NCBI GenBank assembly: GCA_020747045.1
Contig: JAGTJN010000017.1
Span: 248,001 to 312,000 of the forward strand
Length of the DNA: 64,000 nucleotides
Reading direction: 5' to 3'
Origin: Phaeosphaeria sp. MPI-PUGE-AT-0046c
Lineage: Eukaryota > Ascomycota > Dothideomycetes > Pleosporales > Phaeosphaeriaceae
Below the pieces are notes generated by a model. That model did not search any database, was not told the origin of the DNA, and saw only the letters and a program-made list of their open reading frames with translations. The stretch's first letter is position 1; the number at the start of each line of letters is the position of its first letter. Position numbers and translations under genes: made by a program. Below are positions 41,442 through 52,803 of this stretch, piece by piece.

Positions 41442-42311
41442 ATGGCGCAGAATCTTCCTCCCCTCCCTCAGCCCGGCGTATCGCTCTATTCTGGATACAT
41501 GGCAACCAAACCCGAAACATTTGTTGCAAAAGGCCGCGATGCATGGTCTGACAGGGCTTCATACCTCATCTCTTTCTCATCTCCTGCTGGTGAAGCACTG
41601 GCTCCTTTCCTCGAGATTGTCGAGGCAAAGAAAAATCAAATCAGCTTCAAGACAACGCAAGGCCACGAGGTGATGCGCATAGTAAAACAGCGACATACGT
41701 GGAGTGGCACTGAATAGGTACGTGGCGCATAGTGTGAAGAAAGTCCGGATTGCATCTTAGATGCCTGTCTTCGATATGGGTCACGGGACGTTGTACACTT
41801 GTACTTATCCGCTTACACTCTCTGTACATAAACTAACAACATTCAGTATGTATTCCTTATATCAACATGTATTCCACGGCAACTTCGACGTTGCAAGACA
41901 TGGAGCTAACTCTTCCCTTTTTAGTCATGGCATGCGAGGTGACGGCAATGAAGTCTGGCATCTGAAGCTCACACAAAATCTCAAAGGAACAAAATATCGT
42001 ATGATACATTTTCAGTGTAAGCCTTCTCAGGTCAACGCTAACTAAAGTCAGAGCTCACGATCAACGAAAAATCTGCGTCGAATAACCAAGTTATTATGCA
42101 GAACAAGGTCAACGGCGCCGACAAGGGCATTCTGATCAACGGTCAGATCGGCGTCACCATGACCCGCCATGAAGAATGGAAGCACGTTCATCGAATTGAC
42201 ATTATCAATGTGGCGCCGGGCATGGACATTCTGCTCGCACTGGGCCTGAGCTGGATTCGTGCTGACAAGCAAAAGCAAGATACAAAGACAGCTGTCGCAG
42301 CAGCTACATGA
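41442..42311 (+). CDS. LURP-one-related (tubby-like fold) protein; first splice junction unresolved
   Basis: The start is at 41442 (MAQNLPPLPQPGVSLYSGYM). Exon 1 reads through ATYLISFSSPAGEALAPFLE-like sequence to MRIVKQRHTWSGTE. The last exon (42052-42311) gives LTINEKSASNNQVIMQNKVN and WKHVHRIDIINVAPGMDILL ALGLSW, the classic C-terminal strand-helix of the LOR/DUF567 fold. The intron 41999-42051 (GTATGA to GTCAG) cleanly joins GTKY to QLTINEK. The problem is at exon 1: a strong donor GTACGT at 41718 is preceded directly by an in-frame TAG (41715-41717). It could pair with the acceptor at 41760 (TTAG), after which 41761-41998 is open. A weaker donor at 41698 with the acceptor at 41924 avoids the stop. 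The gene may therefore be spliced unusually or be newly broken. Confidence 0.68.
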
Positions 42312-42698
42312 TATTACGCCCCAACATGTGTTTGTCTCAAACAAATACTCTGTTGTATCACTACATGTCATTGTCGGTCGTCGTCCGTCACTTTTTATCG
42401 TTGTATGCAAATTATGGATTCTGCCAAAGCATTGAACACGAGCGTCTATGACCTTTCCCCATTGCATCCCGACTGCCTTGCCATATCAGGATCCGACCAT
42501 GAGCCATCTGGTAGACACCCAATTTCTGCCACAGGCACCAAGGCTGCTCGTCGACTGTCTCAACTGCTATAGCTCCGCAATGATTTGCCCAGAGCAGTTT
42601 TGTTCGAAATTTCCAGATCGAGCAAGTTGAGTTCGTCGTGGTCGTTCAGAAGTTCTAGTGGGTGTGCCGATTTCGTGATGACGACCTTGGTGTCTGTC
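42312..42698. other. Intergenic region
   Basis: About 0.4 kb between the LURP-one-related stop and the end of the rhodopsin-domain pseudogene. Nothing recognised. Confidence 0.5.
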
Positions 42699-43511
42699 TC
42701 ATAAAGCTCTCGAGTCATAAGAATGCAAATTCATCTGGTATATTATGCCAATTGCATCGTGTTCACTGCCCTCAGAGCCGATATACATCCACGAAGAAGG
42801 CTGACTCGTTATTGATGCGGGGCTACTGTGACTCCGGGATAATAGTGTCATGCTCAACAAGAACTTCTTGAACCCTAGGGGCATCATCCTGACAGCAAGA
42901 GTACGGATAGTCTGCAGTGACACGCAAGCAAATACAGTGGCCAATTCGAATTTGGTTCATATGACAAAAAGGAACGTAGTCCAAGTGGAATCCAGTGACA
43001 TGTCAAAACGGAGAAGAGCCTTCAAACAGATCACGGTAGCGATGCAACCGAATGTGCCAATCGCAAATATGAAACCTACGGTACTGTTGCAGTTGCATTT
43101 CATTTGAAGATTTAAGAGAAACGCCAGAGGTATGATCACGAGGATGGTGTCCTAAGTGATCGCGGGCCCTGAATTTGCGTACGCCAGAGCTTGTACGTCC
43201 AGGCATTTTCCCTTGCCCTCTCAATTTCAGAATGTGGTTGTAGGAATGCAAGCAGAGATAGTGAGAAATATGATGACAAGACTGTTGGCCGTTATGTAGG
43301 TGAGGACAACGTAAGCTAGGATCCTGAAAAATACGATTCTGGAGATCGTACTCTTTGATGGATCTACGGATTGGCGACGTGAGACAGGGGCCACTATGAT
43401 CTGCACCCGCGATCCGTTAGCCGCTGTCACTAAAGATCCACTTCCCCATGCCTGTTTCAGGTAAAAGACGCTAATTGCTAGTAGAGCACTGCTTGAGTGT
43501 GTATTTTGCAC
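42699..43511 (-). pseudogene. Rhodopsin-domain membrane protein gene inactivated by RIP-type stops
   Basis: Minus-strand sequence reads as the C-terminal two thirds of a fungal rhodopsin-domain protein. Pieces in order are ALLAISVFYLKQAWGS, FFRILAYVVLTYITANSLVI IFLTISACIP, KGKCLDVQALAYANSGPAIT, ILVIIPLAFLLNLQMK, VGFIFAIGTFGCIATVICLK ALLRF, KFELATVFACVSLQTIRTLA and FKKFLLSMTLLSRSHSS. At least four stops fall where a single C-to-T or G-to-A change explains them: TGA for TGG after TTC, TGA for TGG before EGKGK, TAG for CAG in AITxD, and TGA for TGG after LFVI. Apart from the missing N-terminus, indels are few. It lies 4.5 kb from the intact gene at 36749-38153, on the same strand. Confidence 0.82.
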
Positions 43512-43933
43512 TTTGACTTCACGTTTTTTTTAAAGGACAATACCTTATTTTCAAAAAAATGTTGCACCAATTAGGGAAGTATTAAAGCCGCATCACATGA
43601 AAGATCTGACGATCCTGATAATTTGCTAGCATGATTGACTAGCTACAGTATGTATCAATCCGGTAAAAAGAAACCTCTATGCAACAGATTAAGCACTACA
43701 GCGAGTGTTGTTTGTCCACAATGCACATTGTGACGGTATAGTGACAAGTTTGCCATATGTACTAAAAGTTGTTCTAGTAGTCCTTCCCAATCCAAAGCAC
43801 TATCGAGCTCAGTGACATTGAATCCAATTCTGATCACATTTTCCTACGCAAGCTGGTTCTTCCGTCGTTTCGACTATCAGAACCCCAGTATTATTACCGC
43901 GGTCCGGCGCTGTTTCTTAGCACAAGCAGCGAT
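43512..43933. other. Intergenic region, AT-richer
   Basis: Contains T and A runs (about 43520-43560). The lost 5' part of the rhodopsin-domain pseudogene might have lain here, but I cannot read it. Confidence 0.5.
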
Positions 43934-44689
43934 ATGGCTCCACGCCCTGCTGTCATTTATGCGACCTTCGAAGTCCCGGCCATACGAACTACTCATACTC
44001 AAATCACCTCCACGATTGCAGCCACTGCCGACATATTCGCTGTTAATGCTCCGCGGCCTACATGGCTTGATCAGGAACCAATCATACAGTCACTCAATTC
44101 CATCGCTCACAAGACGTCACGGTCACCCGCTCCAGACAGTACTGGGATGATCCATCAACTCTACGAGCCTCCCCCGACCAGCACTCTGTCAAATGGTTCT
44201 AGCACTCCTAAGCACGGAGCTATCATAAGTGGTATTCTAGGCGGTCTCGTATTTCTGGTGCTATGCCTTGTGTTCATTGCTCTACGTCGCCAGATATCAC
44301 GCTATCAAGGGCAATCGGAGACAAAGAAAGATTTACCACGGGTAGTAAAGCCTATGTCAACCAATGACGTCATTGATGAGGCGCATCGTTGTCGCAAAGA
44401 GCGCAATCGTCGTGAGCGTCGTCGCGAAGCCCACGCTTCACCTTATGGGCTTACACATGCTGATATGGTGGAGAATGTTCATCAGGGTAATGTCATGGTT
44501 GCTGAGCAGCATTCTAGTGGGCACTGGACCGACACTGAGAATTATATCACTGGCCCTGTGACGGTCGCGATTCCGATGGTGAGTCGAACACAACCTCTAC
44601 AGTCTGATTTTTCAGATAGCGCGTCCATACCAACAAGTGATAGTTTCGACGAAGTAGATCTTTCAGATTACTACTTAGATGGCATCTAA
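43934..44689 (+). CDS. Single-pass membrane protein, function unknown
   Basis: Single exon, 251 residues. Residues 1-95 are a Thr/Ser/Pro-rich outside part without an obvious cleavable signal. Residues about 96-118 (AIISGILGGLVFLVLCLVFI) are one membrane span. The inside part begins with Arg/Gln and contains a basic cluster, RCRKERNRRERRREAH, then an acidic, Ser-rich tail ending DEVDLSDYYLDGI. This layout resembles wall-sensor or Mid2-like proteins, but no domain is recognised. A canonical donor (GTGAGT) at 44580 lies within the frame. About 100 nt past the stop an open stretch (44775-44925) reads VHSPRARPIILSPSQARPYS and could be a further exon of an alternative form. Confidence 0.6.
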   Translation: MAPRPAVIYATFEVPAIRTTHTQITSTIAATADIFAVNAPRPTWLDQEPIIQSLNSIAHKTSRSPAPDSTGMIHQLYEPPPTSTLSNGSSTPKHGAIISGILGGLVFLVLCLVFIALRRQISRYQGQSETKKDLPRVVKPMSTNDVIDEAHRCRKERNRRERRREAHASPYGLTHADMVENVHQGNVMVAEQHSSGHWTDTENYITGPVTVAIPMVSRTQPLQSDFSDSASIPTSDSFDEVDLSDYYLDGI

Positions 44690-45639
44690 TCGTCTCGCGG
44701 TTCCTAGACTGCACCAGGATATGGTCAAGTCAATCAATGGGCACTAAAATTTAACAAGTTTAAATGATGAATCGAGTGGGCCTTTGGCAGCGATTGAAAG
44801 TGTTCATTCGCCGCGTGCAAGGCCTATCATCCTGTCACCAAGTCAAGCAAGGCCGTATTCCACATTGAGTACGTCTAGTCTGCTTCAGGTGTCTCTTAGG
44901 CAATGCTCGTACGTCACCTGACACTTTCCCCAGCCAGCGACTTTCCCAACAACCGCATCCTCCACCTCTTTCTTCGTCCGAATTCTTAGTCATCCTCTTG
45001 GATCCGAAACCTGATTCAGCACCACCAGCTTAAATGGATAACGCTGCGATCTATGACCTAACGATAGTCGCGGCGCAATATACACCATTTTCTACCCTGT
45101 CTTTCCTACAAGATTTTCAGGTTGTATCTGCTTCACATCATCAATGACTGCAACCACTTCAAGTTTATCATTCCTCATCGAGAGTGGTGGAATGAAGCGA
45201 TAGAGTCCCTGAACATGTCTCGATCTGGTTTCTAGAGGAAGTGCTGAGATACTATAGAGGTCAAAGGAGCTGAGCTAAGCTATTGCAGGTCTGGGGACCA
45301 AGCTATACGCCGCGCGCGATCGACTCGCATGTCTTCAAGCTCCTTCACCAAATGCCCGAGCAGCTTCCCTCGGATCTGCTATACGTGCTGAAGACAACTG
45401 ATCCACAATAGTTGAACCACACTGATCACCTTACAACTCAGTTTCCATAGCATAGTACCCCGCACAGGGTCTCATGTTTGAGACATTGTTCCAACTTACT
45501 CACTACCGGTTAACAACCTTTACTTTCCATATTACACTCCCCAGTCTTCAGATCTCATGACCACATCGGAAGCCTCAATCAAGGACAAAAGAAACAGCTT
45601 CGTATCCACTCAATCACAACTCACTAAACTACCACGACC
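44690..45639. other. Intergenic region
   Basis: About 0.95 kb. Apart from the possible extra exon near 44775-44925 mentioned for the gene upstream, nothing is recognised. Confidence 0.5.
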
Positions 45640-46008
45640 ATGCCAGCCTTGTATCCTTACCATCCTACTAACACCACCGTTACCAGCACCAGTCCTATCA
45701 ACGGCACGCACATAGGCACCTTATTCGCGTTCTCTTCCTCCACTCAAAGCTCCACCTCCACTTTCCAAACCTCATCTCCTCCTCTCCAAAACCCCAGTCC
45801 CAACGCAGAAGGTACGTCGCTTGCCGGAGCAGATATTGCCGGCATCATTGCCAGCGTCTTGGTACTATTCTCTGGCTTGATTTGGTTCACGTGTCATGCG
45901 CTGGGCACGATGCCGAGGAAGAAGGTGGTAGAGAAGAACAAGTTGGGGGTGCTTGGGATGGAACAAGGGGCGCAGGAGTTCGGGAAGAAGAAAGGGATTG
46001 GGGCATAA
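45640..46008 (+). CDS. Small single-pass membrane protein, function unknown
   Basis: Single exon, 122 residues. The first 65 residues are Thr/Ser/Asn-rich with several N-glycosylation sequons (NTT, NGT). A membrane span follows (IAGIIASVLVLFSGLIWFTC, about 66-87), then a short basic tail with MPRKKVVEKNKLG. The start context ACCACGACCATGCC is good. It shares its layout (Ser/Thr-rich outside, one span, basic tail) with the neighbour at 43934-44689, though I see no clear sequence identity. Confidence 0.5.
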   Translation: MPALYPYHPTNTTVTSTSPINGTHIGTLFAFSSSTQSSTSTFQTSSPPLQNPSPNAEGTSLAGADIAGIIASVLVLFSGLIWFTCHALGTMPRKKVVEKNKLGVLGMEQGAQEFGKKKGIGA

Positions 46009-46515
46009 GGCGGAAATAGAGCGAGAGGCTGTTTAGAGGGATGGAGATTACTCTGCATCTGGTTCTGTAAAGGAGATGGCACTGATAGTATTTGTTCTGT
46101 TAAGAAAATGTCCTTTAGTGTGATGAGAGAATGTATGAAGTCTTAAGGAACGAAAATTAAAGAAGTGATGAAAAGCTTTGTTGACAAAGTAAAGCTGGCC
46201 TAATTTCCAAATCTCTTATCCTTAGATTTCACTGTTCTCAAGCTAAGGGGCGTAAGCCATGCTCACGAAAGGCAGTGAGCTCTGTCCATACATGATGCCT
46301 AGAAGTCTAAATCATTCTAAGTCCAAGTAACTTCGCAGCATTGATAAAAAATGCTCAGGGCCCTCCTCGCATTCACAGAAGACCAACCATTAAATCCCAC
46401 CATCATCCCAACTCTGCCCAATGCAATTTCATCTATCCCAACGCTGCAAAACGGTATACACTTTTCTATCCCAGGCATTGTTCGATGGCCTATCGAATTA
46501 TTTGCCGTAAAGGTT
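46009..46515. other. Convergent intergenic region
   Basis: Between the small membrane protein (plus) and the next minus-strand gene. Overlapping plus-strand frames near 46341-46766 are antisense to the last exon of that gene and look like shadows. Confidence 0.5.
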
Positions 46516-47513
46516 TTAATACCGTCTTTTCGCCCTCAGCCTTACCCTCTCGCGCCGAGAAAAGGCATCTTCGACACCTCGCAGAGGATTATCACTACCC
46601 TCATGAATCGGATGCGAAGGGTCACGTATCGGGTCGTACGTGGGGTCAGCGCGTTTATCGTAGTGCTGGGACATCGGTCTTAGCTCAATGTGGTTGTAAG
46701 CTCGGGATCTTTTCACCTTTAGCTGGGCCTGATCGTTCAACTCAAGAGTGCCTTGCGGTTGTCTAAGGGTTTGAAGAGTGCGAGAGTAGATGTCATCCTC
46801 GTCTGTACTACTCTGCTGTCCGCTAGAGTTATTACAATGCTTGTGGTTGTGTGTATCTGGCAGCGCTGCCTTTAGTGCTGGCGCATGTCCGAGTGGAGGT
46901 GATTGAACTTTCTGGCGCGTTTCAGCTCTCGTCTGTCTAGTTTTACGCGGATTCTTTTCCTTTAAGGTGTCCCAAATAATAGAGGGACTATCCAGATCTT
47001 CGTCCCTAAGGATACGCCTGCCTTTAGGCTGTGAGATGGGCATTGAACCGCCTTGGCCTGCTGGCTTAGGAGCACGGCGCTCAATGTTAAGGCTCTCCTG
47101 GTCTTTCTTAGTTGTTGACAAATGACTATCAGCTAGCAGATAGTCTTCTGTATATAGGTGAGATACAGCACAGTCTGTGATACTTGCGGAGCATACCTTC
47201 GTCATCAATCCTGTCACTATCCTCATTCTCGTCTTCTGAGTCAAGGACGACTCGTCGACGGCTTCTAGACGTCAGTCAGCAGGACTAAGCTGCAGCAAAC
47301 ATTCTTGACGTACCTATTGAAAGTAGTGAACCGGCCGTCTCCTGGTGCCGTGTCTTGATGAGCGTACATTTGTTGGCTAGGTAAGTCACGAGTGATGTGT
47401 CGTCTCCGCTTCCCATTGATCTGCTTGATGCGGTCGAGTCTCGTTGATGCGGCACGGAAAGCAGTGGAAGAGGGCTTCGATTTCTCTGGCTGCCTGACTT
47501 TCCTCTTCGACAT
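46516..47513 (-). CDS. Basic, probably nuclear protein of unknown function
   Basis: Three exons (47314-47513, 47197-47264, 46516-47132) with introns of 49 nt (GTACGT to TCTAG) and 64 nt (GTATGC to GCTAG) give 294 residues. The N-terminus is strongly basic (MSKRKVRQPEKSKPSS, NGKRRRHI). The short second exon is acidic (LDSEDENEDSDRIDDE). The rest is polar and disordered, with a conserved-looking patch RRILRDEDLDSPSIIWDTLK and an Arg-rich C-terminus RRERVRLRAKRRY. No domain recognised. Composition suggests a nucleic-acid or chromatin-associated protein, which is inference. Confidence 0.65.
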
Positions 47514-48138
47514 ATAGTGGTGTTTCAGGTTGTTGTATCGTGTTTGGTAGAGTGTGTAGAACGAGGGAGGATGAGGAGACGAGATGTGTTAAAAACAGGC
47601 GTTATAGAGATTGGAGGCTAATTATCGAGCACTCACCTCGTGTACAGGTAAGAGAGAAACATCTAGTATACAGGTGAGAGAAAAACATAGCAGCATACTT
47701 GCCAGGTAAAAATGCATGGGTAATATTGGGACTCGCAACGACCAGGACAGCACCTGATGGCGTGGTAAAGGTAGACGACCCAATTTCCAGTTGTTTCCCC
47801 AAGACCAGAGTATTAAAGCAATCGTATGGTTAGAGCGAGTGAGTAGCTTAAAGCACAATGTTTGATCAGCGAAATTGGAATTAGATTGTGCCTCGATGAG
47901 ATTCTGTGATGAAGATGGAAGAAGAGAAACGCCCACAGCTCGTTTTCATGCGTCGAGACCAATGAGGCAATGATCGCGCAGAGAGGCCCGCATATTCAGC
48001 CTGTGTAACAATTACATGGCCAATGAGCATAGCGATGTATATACAAATGTTGCCATGAAGTATCGCGACACGTTACTCTCTGTGAATCTGTACAGAATCG
48101 CTGTGAAATTGTAAATGCAACTCAGCTCTCGCTGTCCT
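47514..48138. other. Intergenic region
   Basis: Upstream of the basic protein gene and downstream of the next minus-strand gene. A duplicated GTATACAGGTGAGAGAAA/GTGTACAGGTAAGAGAGA pair at about 47640-47685 is the only repeat noticed. No gene supported. Confidence 0.5.
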
Positions 48139-49724
48139 TCACCTCCCCCTCGCTTTCGATCTCGCGAGAATCCTCGAGTTGTAAGCATAACGGGGCTGCA
48201 TATTGATTGTCATATACTGCAGACTGTCCTCGGCGTCTTCCATATCTGTGTCACTTGAACCGACCAGAGCGGAGCTGTCTGCGTCTGAAGACGAACACTC
48301 GGTATCAAGATGTACGACGTTTTCAGGATCGATGAAGCGCGTGAGCGAGTTTCCTCTAGCCTTCCTGCCAAGTTTACGTGGAAGTCCGGCCATCTTGACT
48401 ATATCGTCGGGACGATGCTTCGAGGACTGCTTGGGTTTCTTTGTACCTGACTTCATTTTGCTGCCTTGCTTGAAGACACCGCCTTTTGTTGTAGGTGAGG
48501 TACCTTCCGGAGGCGGCGAGTCAGTATCCTGTTTGATACAACCTTATGTTAGTGAGTGTAGCAGAAGCTGGGAGCATATCATATCATATTAACTCACGTA
48601 TGCCAGAAAAGGTTCGTTGGGGTCGACCTTGATCATGACCTCGTCACAGTCGTAGTCGTATCCCGTTAATCTGGTGTTCTGAGGTGGCCCTGTAGCCTCT
48701 TTCCGCCCTGATCTGATGACTGGCCTCGCAGATGGAGGCCAAATTGCTCCCATTGCCTGTGTTCTTGTAGCTGGTACGTTATCTTTGCTTTGAACGAGGA
48801 GATTGTGCAGATCCTTTACGGGCAATGCCGGTGCAACAGCCATGAGATCAGCCACCTCTTTTCTTGTACCAGCATCTGTAATGTCGGCCAGGGTGATAGC
48901 TTGATGGTTCTTGTTGGCAGGTATGTTCTTCCGTGCTACCGGTGCAGTGGTGGAAGAATGATGAGGTGACGTAAACAACCCGCTCGTGTGTGGCGGACAA
49001 GAATGATACTCGTGTGCTTCCGAATATGCCATAGGTGAGTGTGGAGCAGTCCGGGCGCCAAACGCGGCCTTTCTTCTCACACTGCTGAGATGGTCAAACA
49101 TCGTCTGGTAGGACAAAGAGCAGCAACTTACCCGGTGTATACACTCGCCTCTCTGAACCTGTCATCTTCTGAAGTCGCAGATGACGAAGGAGAGGGAGCG
49201 TATATGCTTGTGCGTTGCGGTTTTGGAGTAGATGGAACAAAACTTTTGCTGAAGAAAGCCACGCGTGTTGGCGACTCTTCTTCCCGATCGACCACCTCTT
49301 CTGCGCTGTCGTCGATGGTGATGGGTGCGTACTTTGTAGCACCCAGGCGCGTGCCGGGCCCGATGATGCTTTGCCGCAAGGTCGTTCGTGGCGCTGACTG
49401 TGAGCCTAGCGCCAAGGACGGATGTCTTCTCTTCTGTTGTGACGGTTGTAGTTTCTTCTTCTTCCACGGCCTTGCTTGAGCAACCGTCATTCTGCAAACT
49501 TGGAGTTGTTGGTGCTCACGTCTCGACTGGGACGAAGGTGCGAATTCGGGTTGATTATCAAAGATAGGAAGAACAATTGTCGTAGAAGAAGGTTGCTCCA
49601 ACGCCGGAGGTTGCCAGCGCGCACAAGACCTAGAGGGTCTCACTGTGACTTTTCGCATGATGCGCTTCCTGCGGTGCGCGTCAGTCAAAGCATAGGGAAT
49701 TGGCACTGGAAACGGCGACGCCAT
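48139..49724 (-). CDS. Protein of unknown function with disordered, basic regions
   Basis: Three exons (49132-49724, 48598-49084, 48139-48528) with introns of 47 nt (GTAAGT to CTCAG) and 69 nt (GTGAGT to AACAG) give 489 residues from MASPFPVPIPYALTDAHRRK. Basic and Ser/Pro-rich stretches dominate (RPWKKKKLQPSQQKRRH). A short ordered region, ITLADITDAGTRKEVADLMA followed by APALPVKDLHNLLVQSKDN, looks like two helices. A second patch is LTGYDYDCDEVMIKVDPNEP FLAY, and the C-terminus has an acidic Ser cluster (TECSSSDADSSALVGSSDTD). The first intron ends in a tandem acceptor (CAGCAG), so proteins with or without one residue are possible. No family recognised; a nuclear location is plausible. Confidence 0.68.
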
Positions 49725-50384
49725 GGCACAGCAGGTGAGTGGCAAGTCATAGAGGAGTGGGGCAGGTGGGTTTGATACGCGCGCTGTCAAACGACGAGGC
49801 GGAGGGTCCACGGCGGCGGTCTTAGCGCTGGTCAAGGTGTGGTATATGAAAGATATCAACCACGACCCTAATACAAGGAAATCATTAATTTAGGGTAAGG
49901 AACAGAAGAGCAACAATCATCAAGATGTTTCTATACTGCACTTGAGAGTAGCAGCGATACCATGAGGTCGAATATTGGTAGTGAGTCTGATCTGGGGCGT
50001 CAAGTAAGGTCCACGGTTCCACGGTCCAAGGACGGCATTGCACTATCTGTGTCTCGCAACAGTTTGACCTCTTTTCAGCAGCGAATACTGCGTCCTACAG
50101 CTTTGGTGTACAAGTTGGGAATCAAGTTGGTTGTGATGGTGGTGGAGTACCCCGGTTCAGACGACGTCATGTCTCCGCAGTCTTACACCCCAGCCACCAC
50201 TTCATTCCCGCGTCGCCATTCCTTGGTGCGGTGGAGCCATCAACACGTCAAACATCCAACATCCAACATCCAACATCAACACCATCGCTCCGGACAGCAT
50301 ACATGAGCCCCCTCACCGCGCCGCATGTGGCACAGTCGCATCGTGTACTATCGTGACTTTGCCTACAACGCGCCCCGATTGCGC
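49725..50384. promoter_or_regulatory. Divergent promoter region with a short tandem repeat
   Basis: Between the 489-residue gene (minus) and the BTB gene (plus). A CATCCAA heptamer is repeated about four times at 50251-50280, roughly 100 nt upstream of the BTB start. Confidence 0.5.
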
Positions 50385-52581
50385 ATGGCGACCGGCAGCA
50401 TCGGCGATGTACCCGCCGCGACGTTTGCTGAGTACGTAGACGACCCTTTTCTAGCCTCTCCCCCGGCGGCAGTCGAGCACGAGGAAGAGGTGGGTGCTGC
50501 GCCGTCGCGATGTCTCGCGGTACGGCCCGGGCTGGCGCATCGCCTCTACTCGCACCGTCTCCATGTGCGTGCAAAAGCTAAGCTGCAACGCGACAGGCTG
50601 CTCTCCGGCCCCATGATTGACGTCTACGTCGGCGCGGCCAGGCGCCACTGGGCCCTCCACCGCAACCTGCTGTGCCACCACTCGGAGCGGCTCGAGGCGG
50701 AGCTCGAGGGCGACGGCACCACGACCAAGCGCAAGGAGACGCTCGAGCTGCCCGCCCACGACCCCGCCGGCTTCGAGCTGCTCGTCAAATGGCTGTACCA
50801 GGGCAAGCTCGACGACGTGGCCGACATGGCCGACGCCGCACACCAGTACGACTACGCCGTGAGCTGCCACAAGCTGTATCTCGTGTGCGACCGCCTCGAC
50901 ATGCCCCAGCTCAAGAACGTCGCCATGGACCAGTACCGCAAGGGCCTCCACCACGCCGAGCTGGTCCCCGACGCCGACGAGATTGACGACATCTACCGCT
51001 CCAGCCCGCCCGCGTCGCCCTTCCGCAAGCTCATGACCCGCGTCGCCGCCCGCCAGATCATGGATCCCGCCAGTGAGCGCGACGTCGAGACGTACCGCCG
51101 CTGCTTTGCCAACAACCCCGACTTCGCCGTCGACCTTGTCAACGCCATCCGGCACGGCACTGGCGGCATGCTCTTCGACGACCCCACCGAGCTTCGCAAC
51201 CCGTGCGAGTACCACGACCACCAGGACGGCCCCAGTTGCCACATCAAGGGCAAGGGGAGGGCCAAGCATGGTGAGTCCACCCCCAGCGCGCCTCACACGC
51301 CCGTCCTTGAGTCGTCTTGCTTGGGCGCGTAATAACACTCATTAACCAGCACCCAAGACTCCAGCAGTGCTCCGCGACCCACCATCCGCCAACTCAACCC
51401 CCTCCACAAGCTCCGACCAGCCGAACCACCTTCCCCACCCGCCTCCTCCCAAGACCCCTCGCCAGCCTCCTCCCCGCCAAGCTCGCCCCCAGGACGGGAC
51501 CAGCGCCGGTCCTCTTCGCCGTCGCCTGACAAGTCCGGCAATCTCGACAGTTGGTACCTCACCGGACATGGCGACGGCAAGTCCACCACCCAATCTGGAC
51601 GCCTCCAAAGCCCGGGAGAAGTGGAGGAGGGTGACGCCGCCAGAGCGCAAGAAACCGTCCCCGGAGCACAGTCAAATGGCACCAGGGACCAAGACGCTGT
51701 CACACCCAGTCCCAGAAGAGCCCCTCCCAAGCTCAGAAGACACGTCTCACCCACCAACTGAGCACGATGCTGCGACTCCAAAGGAGGAACATGGTGCTGA
51801 GCATGAGGAGGCTGCCAACGCGCTGCAGAAGACACCAACAAAGCGTGGGATCTGGGAGTGGGCCAGAGCTGGCACTGGGAGACTGAACATCATCGGGCGG
51901 ATACCGCATCCCGACTGGAGAGGGCCGACCACTGCGGTCCACGGCGACACGATTCCTGAAGCACACGATGACTTCAGCATCCCCTCATCAACCGCCACTG
52001 AGCCTGATAATGTACAACGACAACGCGAGATGGTAGCAGCGAACATGGAAGGGCTTGGATTCGCAAATGCACATAACATGTCACCTCATTTTGCCCAGAC
52101 CAAGCGTTCGTCTGATGAGCTTGTCTCGACTGCGTCTAGCACAGGAAGTCCGGAGTCAAGAACAAATGGTGACGTGCAGTGGACGACCGGCGAAGGCAGC
52201 ACTCCGTCAGCAGTATCGAAAGACAGCCCGCCCTCAACACCCGACACGCCAACTCCACAACAACGGGGAAAGAATGTGCTTACGCAAACGAATGGTATCT
52301 CAACGATTCAGGACTCACCTACGCCGCAACAAATCTCACGCGACCCAGCTGAAAATGGTGTCGCCTCTTCAGCAAATGCATCGGCACTCAGCTCTGACGC
52401 GGATGCAACAGACACACCTAACAATCAGAACCAAAAGTCCACAAGAACACCAAAAAGCAACACATCCGCAAAAACCAGAAAAATCTCCAAGCGACAAACT
52501 CCATCAAACCACGTTCCAACGTACAAGATTGCTTTGGCCCCAAATGTTCTTTCGAGCTTCAATGGCACTGCTTTGACATGA
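50385..52581 (+). CDS. BTB/POZ-domain protein with long disordered tail
   Basis: Two exons (50385-51270, 51350-52581) joined by a 79-nt intron (GTGAGT to AACCAG) give 705 residues. An upstream in-frame Met at 50325 would add 20. The BTB fold covers about residues 75-190: GPMIDVYVGAARRHWALHRN, LELPAHDPAGFELLVKWLYQ, AHQYDYAVSCHKLYLVCDRL and LDMPQLKNVAMDQYRKGL. BTB domains mediate dimerisation and often Cullin-3 binding. After residue 300 the chain is Pro/Ser/Thr-rich and disordered, with a small ordered patch GIWEWARAGTGRLNIIGRIP. Exon 1 is very GC-rich (about 50600-51250), unlike its surroundings, which creates long antisense shadow frames. Confidence 0.85.
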
Positions 52582-52803
52582 GACACGGTTGCTCCTTTCT
52601 TTTCGTGCAGATTGATTTTGTTTTGATTCTTCTTCATGTACGCAAGATACCCTCATTGTATAATACAAACACAGTACAATACAGCATGATGTGCTGGTCA
52701 TTTATGTGGAGATTCAAAAGCTGGAAGTACTTCCATTTGTATACCATCACACCTATATATCTAATGCAGACCTTTCTTGGCCCCCAACTTCCTCACCTCT
52801 CAC

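Noticed and set aside
46351..46683. 110-codon plus frame
   Set aside because: Mostly antisense to the last exon of the basic nuclear-type protein, whose three-exon model keeps one open frame.
50451..51338. 295-codon minus-strand frame antisense to the BTB gene
   Set aside because: Created by the GC-rich codon usage of the BTB exon; translation is Val/Gly/Ala-rich without motifs, while the sense frame has a clear BTB fold.
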